A stretch of 64,000 nucleotides of DNA, taken from positions 27,728 to 91,727 of the forward strand of contig CANIGJ010000017.1 of assembly GCA_947467145.1 (NCBI GenBank), written 5' to 3'. The stretch is from Rhodospirillaceae bacterium. Lineage in GTDB: Bacteria > Pseudomonadota > Alphaproteobacteria > Rhodospirillales > UBA2165. The notes under the pieces are model-generated. The model had not been told where the DNA came from. It did not search any database and was given only the letters and a program-made list of their open reading frames with translations. Each line of letters begins with the position of its first letter. The stretch's first letter is position 1. Both the position numbers and the translations under genes were made by a program. Shown here piece by piece: positions 8,730 through 17,604 of this stretch.

Positions 8730-9719
8730 TTATTTGATATCCATGACTTTCTTGAACTGCGCAAGCGTCTCAGCACGCTTCTGCGCCGTTGCATTGGCGT
8801 CGGCGGGCAGTAGCTTGATCTCTTTCCAACCGGCGCGCTTGGCGGCAATGTCGGTGCGCGCAGGCAAGAGATAGACATCGGCGACGAGCTTCTGGCCTTC
8901 GTCCGACAGGACGTAATCGATGAACTGTTTCGCCTGCTCGACATTCTTCGAGGTCTTCATGATCATCATCGGGCGCGATTCCAGAACGGTGCCGGTCGCC
9001 GGATAGATCACTTCGATCGCCTCGCCCTTCGCCTTCGCGTCGATCGAGATGTAATCGACCGCGCCGAACACGGCGGACTTGGCGCCCTGCATGACCGGGT
9101 TGAGGGCGGCCGCATTGGCGCCGACGACGGCGGTGCCGTTGGCTTTCATCGTCTCGAAGTACTTCCAGCCGAGGTTCTGATTTGCGACGAGGCCGCTGAC
9201 CAGGCCATAGGCCGAGCCTGACGCTGCCGGATCGGGCATGGTCACCTGGTCTTTATATTCCGGCTTTGCGAGATCGGCCCAATCGGACGGCTTCGGCTTG
9301 CCGGTTTTGCTGTTCCACACGATGGCGAGTGCGGCGGCACCCTGCGCAACATAATTCGCCGTCTTCAGTTCGGCCGGCACGTTCTTCGCGTTCGCGGAGG
9401 TGTAGTCGAGCAATTGGCCCTTCGAGGCGAGATCGACGCCCGTATCCCACGATGCCGAGATCAGCACATCGACCTGCGGATTGGCCGCTTCGGCGGCGAT
9501 CTTCGCCATCACCTGACCGGTCGTGCCCTGGAACAGATTGACCTTCGCCTTGCTCTTCGCGGTGAAGCCCTTCGACAGGGCATCGGCCAGATCCTGCGGG
9601 CCGGCGGTATAGACCGTGACCGACTGCGCGGCCGCGATGCCCTGCCAGAACAGGACGCCGGCAACCGCCATCGCGGCGACAACGGCCACGTCGATCACAT
9701 CACCAAGGTACTTCTTCAT
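8730..9719 (-). CDS. Periplasmic substrate-binding protein, FbpA/phosphonate-type family
   Basis: A 329-aa exported binding protein of the extracellular-solute-binding family 1 type. The signal peptide spans residues 1-31 and ends AAAQS. The mature part begins VTVYTAGPQDLADALSKGF, as in FbpA-like iron-binding proteins, with NPQVDVLISAS, MPDPAASGSAYGL and a late VIYPATGTVLESR. The double Tyr that binds Fe(III) in FbpA is not evident, so an organophosphonate or other anion is also possible. The ATG overlaps the ATPase stop (TAATG), giving coupled translation. It serves the downstream double-domain permease. Confidence 0.86.
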   Translation of the reverse strand: MKKYLGDVIDVAVVAAMAVAGVLFWQGIAAAQSVTVYTAGPQDLADALSKGFTAKSKAKVNLFQGTTGQVMAKIAAEAANPQVDVLISASWDTGVDLASKGQLLDYTSANAKNVPAELKTANYVAQGAAALAIVWNSKTGKPKPSDWADLAKPEYKDQVTMPDPAASGSAYGLVSGLVANQNLGWKYFETMKANGTAVVGANAAALNPVMQGAKSAVFGAVDYISIDAKAKGEAIEVIYPATGTVLESRPMMIMKTSKNVEQAKQFIDYVLSDEGQKLVADVYLLPARTDIAAKRAGWKEIKLLPADANATAQKRAETLAQFKKVMDIK

Positions 9720-10804
9720 TAAGCTAACTCCTCTTGGAAAACTCTTAGTCGGGCATGATCGAGGCCGGCCGAAACTTGTTCGCCTGGCTGGATCGCCCGG
9801 TCGTGCCAGAAATGAATGATGGGCGCGGTATGCACCTCGCCCAGATAAGCCGCGATCTCGTAGCGATCGCCGCGAAATTGCGATGAAATGACGCTGAGAC
9901 GAACCTCGGATTGATCGCCGCCAACCCGCAAGGCATTGCCCGGCAGCATCAGGGTCATCGGACCGGAATGTCCGTTGAGGATCGGCAATTTCAACGCCGT
10001 CGCCATGCCTTTGGGCTGGAACGCGCCATCGGCGGCGATACCCGGGATGAGATTGCCGGCGCGCAAGAAGCTCGCCATCCACAGGTCTTTCGGCTGCTGA
10101 TAGAGATCGTGCGGCGCGCCCTGCTGCACAAGACGGCCTTCGCGCATCACCGCGATACGATCGGCCAAACCGAAGGCTTCGCCCTGATCGTGCGTCACAT
10201 AAATAGCGGTGGCGCCCAGACTGTTGACCAGGGCCTTGATCTCGCGGCCCAGGCTTTCGCGCAGCGCCGCATCGAGATTCGACAGCGGCTCGTCGAACAG
10301 CAAAAGCCGCGGCTCATCCACCGTCGCACGCGCCAGGGCGACGCGCTGCTGCTGGCCACCCGACAGCTCGCCCGGAAACCGATGGCCGAGATGCCCCATC
10401 TCGACGCGGGCCAAGGCCCGTTCGATCATCTGAGCGTGGCGTTCCTTCGGTACGTTACGCGCGCGCAGCGGGAAGCCGACATTGTCGCGTACCCGCAGAT
10501 GCGGCCAGAGCGCATAATCCTGGAACACCATGCCGATATTGCGGCGTTCGGCCGCAACGTTGGTGCGTTTGGCGGCATCGAAAATGGTCGTATCGTCGAA
10601 CCGAATCGATCCAGTATCGGGCGTGACCAGCCCGGCGATCATGCGCAATACCGTGGTCTTGCCACCACTGGACGGCCCCAGCAGAGCGACGAACTCGCCC
10701 GCCGCGACGCGCAGACTCACATCGTCGATGGCTTTGAAGGCCTTAAAACTCTTCGAAACACCGGAAATTTCCAAGGAATTGCCGTGGATCGCTTGCGAGG
10801 CCAT
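9719..10804 (-). CDS. ABC transporter ATP-binding protein, FbpC/PotA type
   Basis: A 361-aa cytoplasmic ATPase of the importer. Walker A is GPSSGGKTT, where Ser replaces the usual Gly or Cys in the third position. The signature is LSGGQQQRVALARA, Walker B is LLLFDEPLSN, and the switch His is in YVTHDQ. Residues about 240-361 form the TOBE-type C-terminal domain. It is first in the operon and is divergent from the binding-protein gene at 11043, with 238 bases between. That spacer holds an inverted repeat near 10934-10961 and no gene. Confidence 0.92.
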   Translation of the reverse strand: MASQAIHGNSLEISGVSKSFKAFKAIDDVSLRVAAGEFVALLGPSSGGKTTVLRMIAGLVTPDTGSIRFDDTTIFDAAKRTNVAAERRNIGMVFQDYALWPHLRVRDNVGFPLRARNVPKERHAQMIERALARVEMGHLGHRFPGELSGGQQQRVALARATVDEPRLLLFDEPLSNLDAALRESLGREIKALVNSLGATAIYVTHDQGEAFGLADRIAVMREGRLVQQGAPHDLYQQPKDLWMASFLRAGNLIPGIAADGAFQPKGMATALKLPILNGHSGPMTLMLPGNALRVGGDQSEVRLSVISSQFRGDRYEIAAYLGEVHTAPIIHFWHDRAIQPGEQVSAGLDHARLRVFQEELA

Positions 10805-10933
10805 ACGCCCAATATCCCCTGACTTGCCCGCCCTTGTATGGACGTACTGTTACAATTTTTTGACAGGCGGATATTGGCCCGGCCGCAGCCGCTCGGTCGA
10901 GCAAAGTCGTTCCAAAAGGAGGAATTCCGGCAG

Positions 10934-10961
10934 ATTTCCGCTGATTCGCCATGGCGGAAAT
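10934..10961. promoter_or_regulatory. Inverted repeat ATTTCCGC-N12-GCGGAAAT upstream of a solute-binding protein gene
   Basis: A perfect 8-bp inverted repeat, with half-sites at 10934-10941 and 10954-10961 and 12 bases between, about 80 bases upstream of the ATG at 11043. The TTCCGC/GCGGAA core recurs upstream of another family-5 binding-protein gene at 60424-60448. It could be an operator for a catabolic regulator or an RNA hairpin in the leader. No T-run follows, so it is not a simple terminator. Confidence 0.4.
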
Positions 10962-11042
10962 ATCGCCTGAGGCTGGCTTGCCCGGACCACCTTCGTTAAT
11001 AAGGGGCGATAGGTTGATTCATTTCACATAGGGAGATTTTGA

Positions 11043-12584
11043 ATGCGTACCCGCATGTTGACCACCGCCCTGCTGACCGGCCTTACGGCCAGTGTCGCAG
11101 CGCTGCCGGCCATGGCCCAGAAAAAGGCCGACACCATCCGGTACGCGACGAGCGAGGCCATCAAATCGGTCGATCCCTATTTCTTCACGCTGTTCGAGGC
11201 CGCCCCGATCTATCGTATGGTCTATGAGACCCTGATCCGCCATGACGACCGGGCGGGCAAGTTCGTCCCCCATCTGGCCAAATCGTGGAAAGTGGTCGAG
11301 CCCGGCGTCTATGAGTTCGACCTGCGCGAGGACGTGACCTTCCATAACGGCGCCAAACTCGATGCCGACGATGTCGTCTACATCATGAACTGGACCATCG
11401 ATCCGAAGGTCCGCATCCACAACAAGAACCGCTACACCTGGGTGAAGTCGGTCGAGAAGCTTGGCCCCTACAAGGTCCGCATCACGGCAGCGAAGGCCTC
11501 GCCGGCCGATCTGCTGCAGATCTCGCTCAACACCTACACTTACGATTCCGAAACGCATAAGGCGCTGAAGGATCCCGAGGATTACGGCCGCAACCCGGTC
11601 GGCACCGGCCCGTACAAGATCACCAAGGTCGATCCGAACACGGCCGTCACCGCGCTGCGCTTCGACGGCTACAAGAGCGACGTCACACGCCCCGCGCCGC
11701 GCGTGGCCCGTCTCGACGGCGTCTTCATCCCCGATCAAAGCGTGCAGATCGCCCAGCTTATCACCGGCGGCATCGAAATCATGCGCGATCCCTCGCCCGA
11801 CCAGATGAGCGAGCTTGGCAAACACCCCGAGCTGCAGGTCTCCACGGTCGAAAGCCTCAACCTGATCTATCTGCAATACGACGTCGCCAATCGTGCCGGC
11901 AACAAGGCCATGACCGACGTGCGCGTCCGTCAGGCCCTGAGTGCCGCAATCAATCGCGACGAACTGGTCAAGCATGTGGCCGCCGGCGGGCATTCGGCCC
12001 GCGTGCTGCAATCCATGTGCTTCGAGGTCATGATCGGCTGCGAGCTCAAAGCCAACCCGCCGCCGGCCTTTGATCCGGCCAAGGCGAAGAAGCTGCTGGC
12101 CGAAGCCGGCTATGCGACTGGGTTGGAGGTCGAGCTCGTCTCGCGTCAGCCGTCCAAGGACGCCGCCGTCGCCATCGCCGGTTACTGGAATGCCGTCGGC
12201 GTGAAGACCTCGGTTCAGCTCATGACCGTCTCGACCCTCGACAAGGCGCGCTCGGAAGGCAAGCTGCAGGCCTATATCGGCGAGCGGCCGTGGACCAGCC
12301 TGCCCGATGCGTCCTATCCCATGACCGTGTTCTTCGAGACGCCGGCGCGTGACTATTGGCGCGACGCGGCGATGAAGGAAGCCGGCAACAAGGGTGCGGA
12401 GACCTTCGACGAAGAAGCCCGCAAGAAGATCTATCAGGGCATCTTCTCGCGCATCAACGAAGAAGCGTTCATGCTGCCGGTCCATTCCCTGCCGAACGTC
12501 TTCATCCACAACAAGGATGTGAAGATCTATCCGAACGCGATGACCGATTATGACCAGTCCATCGCCGATTTCGGCTGGAAATAG
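11043..12584 (+). CDS. ABC transporter substrate-binding protein, family 5 (dipeptide/nickel type)
   Basis: A 513-aa periplasmic binding protein (SBP_bac_5). It has a signal peptide of about 22 residues ending AMAQK. The mature domain starts KADTIRYATSEAIKSVDPY and shows the family hallmarks VYEFDLREDVTFHNG, NPVGTGPYKITKVD and VRQALSAAINRDELV. GGGAG seven bases before the ATG supports the start. No permease or ATPase of the DppBCDF type is encoded beside it, so its partners are elsewhere. A strong intrinsic terminator follows directly. The ligand (peptide, opine, sugar or organic acid) is unknown. Confidence 0.9.
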   Translation: MRTRMLTTALLTGLTASVAALPAMAQKKADTIRYATSEAIKSVDPYFFTLFEAAPIYRMVYETLIRHDDRAGKFVPHLAKSWKVVEPGVYEFDLREDVTFHNGAKLDADDVVYIMNWTIDPKVRIHNKNRYTWVKSVEKLGPYKVRITAAKASPADLLQISLNTYTYDSETHKALKDPEDYGRNPVGTGPYKITKVDPNTAVTALRFDGYKSDVTRPAPRVARLDGVFIPDQSVQIAQLITGGIEIMRDPSPDQMSELGKHPELQVSTVESLNLIYLQYDVANRAGNKAMTDVRVRQALSAAINRDELVKHVAAGGHSARVLQSMCFEVMIGCELKANPPPAFDPAKAKKLLAEAGYATGLEVELVSRQPSKDAAVAIAGYWNAVGVKTSVQLMTVSTLDKARSEGKLQAYIGERPWTSLPDASYPMTVFFETPARDYWRDAAMKEAGNKGAETFDEEARKKIYQGIFSRINEEAFMLPVHSLPNVFIHNKDVKIYPNAMTDYDQSIADFGWK

Positions 12585-12602
12585 ATTTTGAGTTTGCCGA
12601 AG

Positions 12603-12634
12603 CGGCCCGCCGGGAGACCGGCGGGCCGTTTTTT
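12603..12634 (+). terminator. Rho-independent terminator
   Basis: A perfect 11-bp GC stem (12603-12613 with 12618-12628), a GAGA tetraloop and six T's, 18 bases after the stop of the solute-binding protein gene. The T-run overlaps the stop codon of the convergent amidohydrolase gene. Confidence 0.93.
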
Positions 12635-13646
12635 ATGCCTTCAGTTTCAAGAGGCGTTGCGCGTTCTTGAAATAGATCAGGTCTTTCACGTCCTGCGGCA
12701 GCTTGAGGTCTTCGACCGACCGGATGCCCTCGCGGATGAACATCGGCCCGCCTTCGGGGTCGAAGGGACAATCGCTGGCGAACACCACATGTTCGGGGCC
12801 GAAGAAATCGAGCCCGCAGCGCAGCGCCGAGGCCGAACCGCCCAGCACGGTATCGCCGTAGAACATCTTGAAATAGTCGATCAGCGGCTTCGACATGCGC
12901 TTCAGCACATCGCCGTAATCGTCGCCGGCCGAGCGCGAGCCTAACTGCGCCCACAAGGTTTCCGCGCGGCCCGCAAAGAACGGCAACATGCCGCCGCAAT
13001 GATGCGTGACGAGGCGCATGTTGGGCAGTTTCTCGAAGAAGCCCGAGAATACCATGCGCGCCATGGCAACGGACGTCTCATAAGGCCAGCCCAGCACCTG
13101 CCAGACCTCGAACTTCGACTGATCTTCCGACTTGTAATCGGCGAACGAGATGGGCCGGACGGGATGCATGAAGATCGGCAGATCGTGATGCTTGGTGACG
13201 CGCTCGAACACCGGGAAGAATTCCGGCTCATCCAGCGGCCGCCCGGCGACGTTCGAACAGATCTGGATGCCCTTGGCGCCCAGCTTGGTGATGGCGCGGT
13301 CCATCTCGGCGATGGCGGCGTCCGGATTGTTCATCGGCACGGAGGCGACAAAGCACGGGAACTTGTCCGGATATTTGCGCACGATCTCGTACATCTCATC
13401 ATTGGCGAGACGCGCGGCATCGGGTGACTTGTCCGGCCCGAACAACACTTCGGGCGGCGGGACGGCCAGGGTCAGAACCTGCTGCAGATCCGGCCACTGC
13501 TTGTTCAGCATCTCGACGCGCGCCTCGATATCCCACAATACGCGGATACCAGTCATGCGCTTCACGATGCCCTGGTCCTTCGAATTCTCCCGCAGGAGAT
13601 CGAGGTAGCCTGGGGTCATCACATGATTATAGATGTCGATCTTCAT
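12633..13646 (-). CDS. Amidohydrolase-family protein, ACMSD-like decarboxylase/hydrolase
   Basis: A 337-aa TIM-barrel metal enzyme related to aminocarboxymuconate-semialdehyde decarboxylase and other amidohydrolase-2 members. Metal or catalytic residues visible are DIYNH at the N terminus (Tyr where many members have the first His of HxH), the His in FMHPVRP, THHCGG, and the Asp in FASDCPFDPEGG. Such enzymes often decarboxylate or hydrolyse aromatic-ring cleavage products. The ATG at 13646 has AGGGA upstream and lies 22 bases after the stop of a family-5 binding protein, so the two likely form an uptake-and-degradation operon. Confidence 0.85.
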   Translation of the reverse strand: MKIDIYNHVMTPGYLDLLRENSKDQGIVKRMTGIRVLWDIEARVEMLNKQWPDLQQVLTLAVPPPEVLFGPDKSPDAARLANDEMYEIVRKYPDKFPCFVASVPMNNPDAAIAEMDRAITKLGAKGIQICSNVAGRPLDEPEFFPVFERVTKHHDLPIFMHPVRPISFADYKSEDQSKFEVWQVLGWPYETSVAMARMVFSGFFEKLPNMRLVTHHCGGMLPFFAGRAETLWAQLGSRSAGDDYGDVLKRMSKPLIDYFKMFYGDTVLGGSASALRCGLDFFGPEHVVFASDCPFDPEGGPMFIREGIRSVEDLKLPQDVKDLIYFKNAQRLLKLKA

Positions 13647-13668
13647 CGGCTCGTCCCTGTCTTTTGTG

Positions 13669-15213
13669 TCATTTCCACCTGAAATCCTGCATGTCCGCAC
13701 CATACGGATTGAACGAGCTTGGATTGAGCACAACCTCGCTTGTATGCACGAAGGTCTGCGGCGTCTGCACCAACGGCACCACATAGGTCTGCTCGGTCAT
13801 GCGATCGAATAGGCGCGCGACCTGCGCGCGGCGTTCCTTATCGTCGAGGATGGAATTCACCTCGCCGCCGAGCTTGGCCAGCAGGTCGTCGCCGAAATAA
13901 TCGTCGCTATCGCCGGGTGGCGACGCGAACAGGCGCACGGTGCCTTGTGGGTCCGGCAAACCGCCCTGCGACCAACCGCCGACCAGAAGCTGGATCTTGC
14001 CTTCCTGGACCTTCTTGCGCGCGGTGGCGAGCGTGCGGATATCGACGTTGGTACGAATGCCGATCTGGCGCAATTGCCCGGCGACCGCCTTGCCGAATTC
14101 GGCCGTGCTGCCGGCATAGGTGGTGACTTCCAGATCGAAGCCATTGGCATAACCCGCCTCGGCCAGCAGCTTCTTGGCGGCGGCCGGATCGTAGCCCACC
14201 TGCTCGGCGGTGAAGCCGCAGCCTTGCTGCGATTTGAAACATAATCCACCGAGTTGCGGCGCGGCCGTATCCGCACCCGCCAGGGTCATCAGTTCCTTGC
14301 GGTTGATGCCCATCACAATGGCCTTGCGCACGCGGATATCCTTCAGCGCCTCGACGCCAGAGCGCCCCTTCGCATCGAACAACGCGTAGGTATAGTTGAG
14401 GCCGAAGACGCCAGTGATCGCTCCCTTCAGCTGGACAGCGATTTCCTTGGCCTGTTCGCGATCGATGCCCCGCGCGTAATCGATATTGCCGACCAGCATC
14501 TGCGCCTGCTGCGTCGCCAGATCGGGCGCCGGGATGATCGACCAGTTCTTGATGTTCGACTTCACCTTGTAATCGCCGCCATGGGCGAAGCTATCGACGC
14601 GCTGCGCCTGGATACCTTTGTTTTTGTCGACCAGGGTCAGGCGATAATGCCCGGTCCCGACCGGGGCGCGGCCGAAGTCCGCCTTGTCGGCCAGCTTGGC
14701 ATGCACATGCTCGGGATAGACGAGCAGCGAATAGGCTGCGCGCACGAGTGCCGGCGCGAACGGCTCCTTCGCCGTAATGCGTATCTTGTCGGCCGCCAGC
14801 TTCTCAATGCTCTGGATCCAGTTGAAATCCGTTGGATTGCGGTATTTCGATTTCGGATCGATCAGCCAATTCACCGTGTAGACCACATCGTCGGCAGTGA
14901 AAGCCTGGCCATCGTGCCATTTGACGTCGTCGCGCAGATCGAATTCGTAAATCAGCGGCGACGGTTGGCGCCACGCCTTGGCAAGCAACGGCTTGAAGAC
15001 ACTCTGGCGCTCATCGAAGAACACCAGACCATCGAAGATCGTACGCGTCAGCAGCGCGTTTTCCGGCCCGGGCTCCAGATAAAGATCGATGGTCTCAATG
15101 GGATTCTGGAACGCCGTACGCAGCGTATCCTTGGCTTTCTGCGCCGACGCGGGGCCAGCCAGCACAATGGCCACCCCAAGCCCGATCGCGCTCAGCAGCG
15201 CCCGTCCCAACAT
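13669..15213 (-). CDS. ABC transporter substrate-binding protein, family 5
   Basis: A 514-aa exported SBP_bac_5 protein. The signal peptide runs to about residue 24 (GPASAQK). The mature part begins KDTLRTAFQNPIETIDLY, with YEFDLRDDVKWHDGQAF, GRAPVGTGHYRLTLV and VRKAIVMGINRKELM. GGGAGG lies just before the ATG at 15213; the longer open frame upstream is rejected because it lacks a signal peptide at its start. It is the upstream partner of the ACMSD-like amidohydrolase gene. As with the binding protein at 11043, no permease or ATPase is adjacent. Confidence 0.9.
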   Translation of the reverse strand: MLGRALLSAIGLGVAIVLAGPASAQKAKDTLRTAFQNPIETIDLYLEPGPENALLTRTIFDGLVFFDERQSVFKPLLAKAWRQPSPLIYEFDLRDDVKWHDGQAFTADDVVYTVNWLIDPKSKYRNPTDFNWIQSIEKLAADKIRITAKEPFAPALVRAAYSLLVYPEHVHAKLADKADFGRAPVGTGHYRLTLVDKNKGIQAQRVDSFAHGGDYKVKSNIKNWSIIPAPDLATQQAQMLVGNIDYARGIDREQAKEIAVQLKGAITGVFGLNYTYALFDAKGRSGVEALKDIRVRKAIVMGINRKELMTLAGADTAAPQLGGLCFKSQQGCGFTAEQVGYDPAAAKKLLAEAGYANGFDLEVTTYAGSTAEFGKAVAGQLRQIGIRTNVDIRTLATARKKVQEGKIQLLVGGWSQGGLPDPQGTVRLFASPPGDSDDYFGDDLLAKLGGEVNSILDDKERRAQVARLFDRMTEQTYVVPLVQTPQTFVHTSEVVLNPSSFNPYGADMQDFRWK

Positions 15214-15285
15214 CGCAGCCTCCCAGCTTATTGTTGGGATAAGCCTGAGGGGGCTGGGTTCACATGTCAAATGCAAGAGGGGCGG

Positions 15286-15365
<80 letters not shown>

Positions 15366-15436
15366 CCCGACGATTTCCGCGCGGGTTTTCTAGGCGTTTT
15401 GGGACCCTGCGGCAATGGGCTTGGCCAGAACTCAAG

Positions 15437-15751
15437 CTAACCCGCGCATTTGATGCATTCGGCGGCATAGGGCACGGCATCCAAGCGCGCATCTGAGATG
15501 TCCTCGCCGCAAACAACGCAGACGCCGTAAGTGCCGAGATCGATCCGGATCAGGGCCGATTTGATTTGTCCGATTTCGTCGAGCGCCACCTTGCCGAGCC
15601 CTTCGAGGATCTCCTCGCCCTCGATCTCGACGGCGCGTTCCTCAAAATCGGGATTGCCCGGCTCGTGCAGTTCCACATCGATGGCCCGCGCCTCGATGGA
15701 CAAAACGCTCAGACGTTTCTCAAGCTGCCGTTTCATGGCGTCGATATTCAT
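15437..15751 (-). CDS. DksA/TraR-type C4 zinc-finger protein
   Basis: A 104-aa protein with an N-terminal coiled-coil-like helical part (DAMKRQLEKRLSVLSIEARA) and a C-terminal four-Cys zinc finger (CVVCGEDI then ECIKC). Family members bind the RNA polymerase secondary channel and adjust transcription with ppGpp. This one is short and has an acidic residue-rich middle (EERAVEIEGEEILEGLGKV), as in the smaller DksA-like paralogues rather than full DksA. GGAGAG before the ATG at 15751 supports this start over the much longer frame. Confidence 0.9.
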   Translation of the reverse strand: MNIDAMKRQLEKRLSVLSIEARAIDVELHEPGNPDFEERAVEIEGEEILEGLGKVALDEIGQIKSALIRIDLGTYGVCVVCGEDISDARLDAVPYAAECIKCAG

Positions 15752-15831
15752 CGGTCTCTCCGGATGACAGAAAGAACAGTACGAACGCACATGATTGAAT
15801 GTAGGTCGATCGGACCCTTGCCGCAAATGGC

Positions 15832-16788
15832 CTAGTCGAAAATCGAACAGCCCGCCGCCGCCGCGAGCTTCTCCAAAGCGATCGTACCCGCCACGGAATT
15901 GCCCTGCGCGCTGAGCGCCGGCGACCACACGGCGATGGACATGCGCCCCGGCACAATGGCCGCGATGCCGCCGCCGACGCCGCTTTTGGCCGGCAGGCCG
16001 ACGCGGAAGGCAAAATCGCCCGATGCATCGTAATGCCCGCAGGTCAACATGATCGCCTTGATGCGGCGCGCGCGCTGTTCCGATACGACGCGTTGGCCGC
16101 TTTGCGGATCGATGCCGGCATTGGCGAGATAGAGCATGGCGCGCGACAGATCGGCGCAGCTCATGGCAATCGAACATTGCGCGAAATAGGTATCGAGCAC
16201 GTCGGCGACCGGGCTTTTGATATTGCCGAACGCCTTCATCAGATTGGCGAGCGCGGCATTGCGATAGCCCCACGCCTTCTCAGATTGCGCCACCACATCG
16301 TCGATGCGGATCGTCGGATTGGCGGCGCGCACGCGGATGAAATCGGCAATCGCCTTGATCGGCGGGCTGACCGCCGCGGCCGCAACGATGGCGTCCGTCA
16401 CCACAAGTGCCCCCGCATTGATCAGCGGATTGCGGGGTATCCCCTTTTCATATTCGAGCTGCACCAGCGAATTGAACGGCGTACCCGACGGCTCGCGCCC
16501 GACCCTACTCCACAATTCGTCGCCGACGAGTTCGAGGGCGAGCGTAAGCGTGAATACCTTGCTGATGCTCTGCAGCGAAAAGGGTTCGAGCGCATCGCGG
16601 GCGCAAAATTGTCGGCCGTCGACCATGGTGACGGCGATGCCGAACTTATTGGGATCGATGGCGGCAAGCGCCGGAATATAATCCGCGACCTTGCCGAGGT
16701 TCTGGCCTTTGGCGAAGTCCTGGCGCGCTTCGTCAGCGATACGGTGTAGAAGTGCGCCCAACTCCGCATCGTCGAAGGGCTGCGCCAC
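15832..16788 (-). CDS. glsA: Glutaminase A
   Basis: A 318-aa serine-type glutaminase that hydrolyses L-glutamine to glutamate and ammonia. The Ser-Lys pair is in FSLQSISKVF, followed by NPLINAGAL, YRNAALANLM and the late GLPAKSGVGGGI, all standard for the family. The GTG start at 16788 (VAQPFDDAELG) begins four bases after the stop of the Anbu peptidase gene, with TAAGG just upstream. The longer frame to 16989 would run through the anbu gene and is rejected. Its tight linkage to the Anbu cluster suggests co-transcription, and glutamine or glutamyl chemistry may be relevant to that cluster. Confidence 0.92.
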   Translation of the reverse strand: MAQPFDDAELGALLHRIADEARQDFAKGQNLGKVADYIPALAAIDPNKFGIAVTMVDGRQFCARDALEPFSLQSISKVFTLTLALELVGDELWSRVGREPSGTPFNSLVQLEYEKGIPRNPLINAGALVVTDAIVAAAAVSPPIKAIADFIRVRAANPTIRIDDVVAQSEKAWGYRNAALANLMKAFGNIKSPVADVLDTYFAQCSIAMSCADLSRAMLYLANAGIDPQSGQRVVSEQRARRIKAIMLTCGHYDASGDFAFRVGLPAKSGVGGGIAAIVPGRMSIAVWSPALSAQGNSVAGTIALEKLAAAAGCSIFD

Positions 16789-16792
16789 AACC

Positions 16793-17527
16793 TTAATCCA
16801 GCCAGTTCGGGCTCGGCAGGCTCTTGAACAATTCGAGCAGACCGGAATTGTAACGGCGGCGCAGATCGGCGTGGAACTGATCGGACTCAGTGACCACCAC
16901 GTGGCGATCGACTTTCTGCTTTCCCGTTCGGTAAGTGGCGATATCGATCGGCAGGCCAACCGACAGGTTGGATCGCATGGTCGCGTCAAACGAAAGGAAC
17001 GTGACCTTCACGGCATTTTCGATGGCAAGGTCGTGCGTAATCACACGATCCAGGATCGGCTTGCCGTATTTGGTCTCGCCGATCTGCAGACATGGCGTTT
17101 CCGGCGATGCCTCGATGAAATTGCCCGCCGAATAGATATGGAACAGCCGATGCCTGCCGCCCTTCATCTGCCCGCCGAACAGGAAATCCGAGCCGGGATC
17201 CGCGCCCGCCGCGCGCACGTAATCGCCATCCTTAGCCATGACTTTGCGCAGCACGTCGCCGATCAGTTCGGCGGATTCGAACATATTCTTGGTGGCATAC
17301 AGATCGATCTTGCTCGACTTGTCGCCCAGGTTACGCGTCAGGTTATTGACGACGGCCTGGCTGGTGCCGAGATTGCCGGCCGACAGCAGGAACATGCAGC
17401 GCTGGCCTGGCTTTTCGAAAATCGTCATCTTGCGGAACGTCGCGATGTGATCGACGCCCGCGTTGGTGCGCGAATCCGAGGCGAAAACCAATCCATCTTT
17501 GAGATAAATGCCCAGACAATATGTCAT
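16793..17527 (-). CDS. Anbu (ancestral beta subunit) proteasome-type peptidase
   Basis: A 244-aa Ntn-hydrolase of the bacterial Anbu family, related to HslV and proteasome beta subunits. The N terminus MTYCLGIYLKDGLVFASDSR would expose Thr2 as nucleophile after Met removal. SRTNAGVDHIATFRKM is a family hallmark, and MFLLSAGNLGTSQ follows. Anbu assembles into open ring-like or helical oligomers; its physiological substrate is not established. It lies between a transglutaminase-like gene upstream and glutaminase downstream, which with the ATP-grasp and alpha-E genes makes the characteristic Anbu gene group. Confidence 0.93.
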   Translation of the reverse strand: MTYCLGIYLKDGLVFASDSRTNAGVDHIATFRKMTIFEKPGQRCMFLLSAGNLGTSQAVVNNLTRNLGDKSSKIDLYATKNMFESAELIGDVLRKVMAKDGDYVRAAGADPGSDFLFGGQMKGGRHRLFHIYSAGNFIEASPETPCLQIGETKYGKPILDRVITHDLAIENAVKVTFLSFDATMRSNLSVGLPIDIATYRTGKQKVDRHVVVTESDQFHADLRRRYNSGLLELFKSLPSPNWLD

Positions 17528-17604
17528 GGCGCGGCTCCCCTCCTCGCCGGTCGCGATTGGGGGCTATCTAAGGTGGTTTGGAGCGTTATGGCAACTGGGG
17601 GAAG

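Noticed and set aside
10858..10863. TTGACA as a possible -35 box before the gene at 11043
   Set aside because: No acceptable -10 box is found 16-18 bases downstream, and it is far from the gene start.
11019..12509. A 496-aa minus-strand frame over the solute-binding protein gene; a similar 470-aa one lies at 60719-62131
   Set aside because: Both mirror well-supported SBP_bac_5 genes with signal peptides and good ribosome-binding sites on the other strand.
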